Shown here piece by piece: positions 62,191-64,000 of a stretch of DNA of 64,000 bases. The position numbers and the translations under genes are program-made. The DNA is from Alphaproteobacteria bacterium (GTDB lineage Bacteria > Pseudomonadota > Alphaproteobacteria > Micropepsales > Micropepsaceae), in the NCBI GenBank assembly GCA_019247845.1, contig JAFBAL010000042.1, positions 1-64,000 on the forward strand, given 5' to 3'. The notes beneath the pieces are model-generated. The model made no database searches. It was not told the DNA's origin and was given only the letters and a program-made list of their open reading frames with translations. Position 1 is the stretch's first letter. Each line of letters begins with the position of its first letter.

Positions 62191-62976
62191 TTAGCGCAAG
62201 TTGCGGCGGTAGCGTCCGGGACTGACGCCGAACGCGGCACGGAATTCCGACGTCATGTGCGGCTGGTCGCAATAGCCGAACTCGGCGGCGAGGGCGGCGA
62301 GAGGCTCCCTGCCGTGCCGCAGCGCCAGGCTCAGCCTGGTCAGGCGCCGCAAGCGCTGGAACGCGCCCAGCGACATCCCGGTCCTGGCACGAAAGGACTG
62401 CGCGACGCGGACCGGATGGTGGTCCGCGATCCGGGACATCTCGTCCAGGCTCCAGCGGCGATAGGGCTCGTCGGAAATCGCCTCGACCACGCGGCCGATC
62501 CATGCGCCGCGATCCGGCCGGCGCGGCTTCGCGGGACGAAGGTCGCCCAGGATTTCGGCCGCGAGCGAGGCCAGCGCAAGCTCTTCGCGCGAGTCCGCCG
62601 CAAGCTCGAAGGCCAGCTTCTCCGCCGCGATCCGCACCGGCGCCGAGCACATCCCCTCGACGTCCGGCCCGGGCTCGCCTTCGGGCGAATGCAGGTTGAC
62701 GCAGACGGCGCCGCGCGATCCGAAGCGGTCGTAATGCGCTTCGCCCGCGTGATGGGTGAAGACGCAACCGCTCGAGCGTTCCCGCGAACGTCTGCCTTCG
62801 TGCTCGGAAAAGCCGCCTGCGAGGACGAGACAGACATAGTCGTTCGCATGCTTGTGCGGCGGGATCCGGTCGTGAGAGCGATGCGCGGTGAGGGTCAACA
62901 GCCGGCCCGAGGCGGTGCGCGCGGCGACCACGTCATAGGTTACGCCGAAATCGAGCGTGTGGGCGTCATCCCCCAT
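62191..62976 (-). CDS. AraC family transcriptional regulator
   Basis: Cupin-like N-terminus (IPPHKHANDYVCLVLAGGFSEHEG); C-terminal HTH with PLAALAAEFGYCDQPHMTSEFRAAFGVSPGRYRRNLR. Confidence 0.93.
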   Translation of the reverse strand: MGDDAHTLDFGVTYDVVAARTASGRLLTLTAHRSHDRIPPHKHANDYVCLVLAGGFSEHEGRRSRERSSGCVFTHHAGEAHYDRFGSRGAVCVNLHSPEGEPGPDVEGMCSAPVRIAAEKLAFELAADSREELALASLAAEILGDLRPAKPRRPDRGAWIGRVVEAISDEPYRRWSLDEMSRIADHHPVRVAQSFRARTGMSLGAFQRLRRLTRLSLALRHGREPLAALAAEFGYCDQPHMTSEFRAAFGVSPGRYRRNLR

Positions 62977-63129
62977 GCACGCGAAGGATAGTGACCGCGG
63001 CGCGAAGGGACAAGCGGCGCCGCAAGCCGATGCGTTTCGCGAGCGCCGGCCGCGGACGACCGTCAAAATTCAAGGTTGACGTCGTCATTATTCGACCTAA
63101 GATGGTATCGGGCTTTCGGAGCGAGGGGC

Positions 63130-64000
63130 ATGATCAGGAACGGAAAAGACATCCCCGACGGCACCGTCATCGAGACGCAGGTCTGTATCGTCGGGTCCGG
63201 GCCCGCGGGCATCACCGCGGCGTGGTACCTGCAGAAGGCGGGGATAAAAGTGACGCTGATCGAGGGCAGCCGCGATTTCCGCGATACAAACTACATTCCG
63301 GAAGCGAGCTGGCCGGACAAGGAGCTGCTCTACAACGGCACCGCCGACGGCCTGTTCGCCACCAACGAGCGCGACTTCCTCATTCGGCCCTATGCCTACA
63401 ACACCAGTCCCTCGGAGCGCGAGCGCGTCTTCGGCGGCACGTCCACGCATTGGGGCGGCCAGTCCCGTCCGCTCGATCCGGTCACCTTCGAGAAACGGGC
63501 GTATTTTCCCGGCTGGCCCATCAACCGCCAGGACCTCGATCCGTATTATGCGAAGGCGGCCGCGCTGTGCCTGCTCGATCCCGATTTCAGCGCCGAGCAT
63601 TGGGCGGAGGTCCTCGACTCCGACGCGCCGCATCTCGACGGCTTCGACACCGAGATGTACCAGTTCATCGGCCCGAACTATAAGGTCTTCTCGACAAGGC
63701 CGTTCGAAGGGCCCGGCGGGATAACGATCGGCGAGAGCGCGGCCGACGTCATCCTGAACGCCAGCCTGCTCGAGATGAATCACGCGCAGGGCGTCGTGGA
63801 CTCGCTGCGCGTCGCCAGCATGGACGACCGGTCGAAAAAGGCGACGGAGTTCACCATCAAGGCCGGGATCGTCGTGCTGGCCTGCGGCGCGGTCGCGAAC
63901 GCCCAGCAGATGCTGCTGTCGAACGTCGGCAACGAATACGACCAGGTCGGCCGCTACTTCATCGGCCATCCGATCGCGCAATACGGCAATACGATCGTCA
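63130..64000 (+). CDS. GMC-type FAD-dependent oxidoreductase (partial, runs off the window end; not in the ORF track)
   Basis: MIRNGKDIPDGTVIETQVCIVGSGPAGITAAWYLQKAGIKVTLIEGSRDFRD; FGGTSTHWGGQSRPLDP; VLACGAVANAQQMLLSN; no stop before 64000. Confidence 0.9.
   Translation, partial: MIRNGKDIPDGTVIETQVCIVGSGPAGITAAWYLQKAGIKVTLIEGSRDFRDTNYIPEASWPDKELLYNGTADGLFATNERDFLIRPYAYNTSPSERERVFGGTSTHWGGQSRPLDPVTFEKRAYFPGWPINRQDLDPYYAKAAALCLLDPDFSAEHWAEVLDSDAPHLDGFDTEMYQFIGPNYKVFSTRPFEGPGGITIGESAADVILNASLLEMNHAQGVVDSLRVASMDDRSKKATEFTIKAGIVVLACGAVANAQQMLLSNVGNEYDQVGRYFIGHPIAQYGNTIV

Overview
The window is a GC-rich, alphaproteobacterial-type chromosomal segment. Positions 1-34 kb are mostly housekeeping genes: kdsB, prephenate dehydratase, nudC, an MHYT histidine kinase, a 4.5S SRP RNA with a decayed tandem copy just upstream of dnaX, recR, rmuC, def-fmt-truA, murI-dapE, dapD, argB-engB-yidC-yidD-rnpA-rpmH, an orphan AAA ATPase, a histidine kinase, a Tam-like methyltransferase, ggt and a P1 peptidase. 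A tRNA-Arg(ACG) and a large PAS/GAF hybrid histidine kinase follow. The most unusual part is 38.3-60.3 kb. There a PstS-like periplasmic binding protein is divergent from a compact co-directional cluster encoding a two-partner-secretion (TPS) transporter (TpsB/FhaC-like), an ExbB fused to a secreted DUF2341/LamG-like region, ExbD, a TonB-like protein, an outer-membrane porin, a small coiled-coil periplasmic protein and a 4261-aa filamentous-haemagglutinin-like TpsA. No classical TonB-dependent receptor is visible in it. I read this as a candidate dedicated, energised TPS/surface-fibre system, possibly linked to phosphate. The other main observations are the SRP RNA tandem duplication with a hairpin insertion, a 24-bp repeat expansion inside rnpA, and iteron-like decamers upstream of rpmH. 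All family names come from reading the protein sequences; no database search was run.
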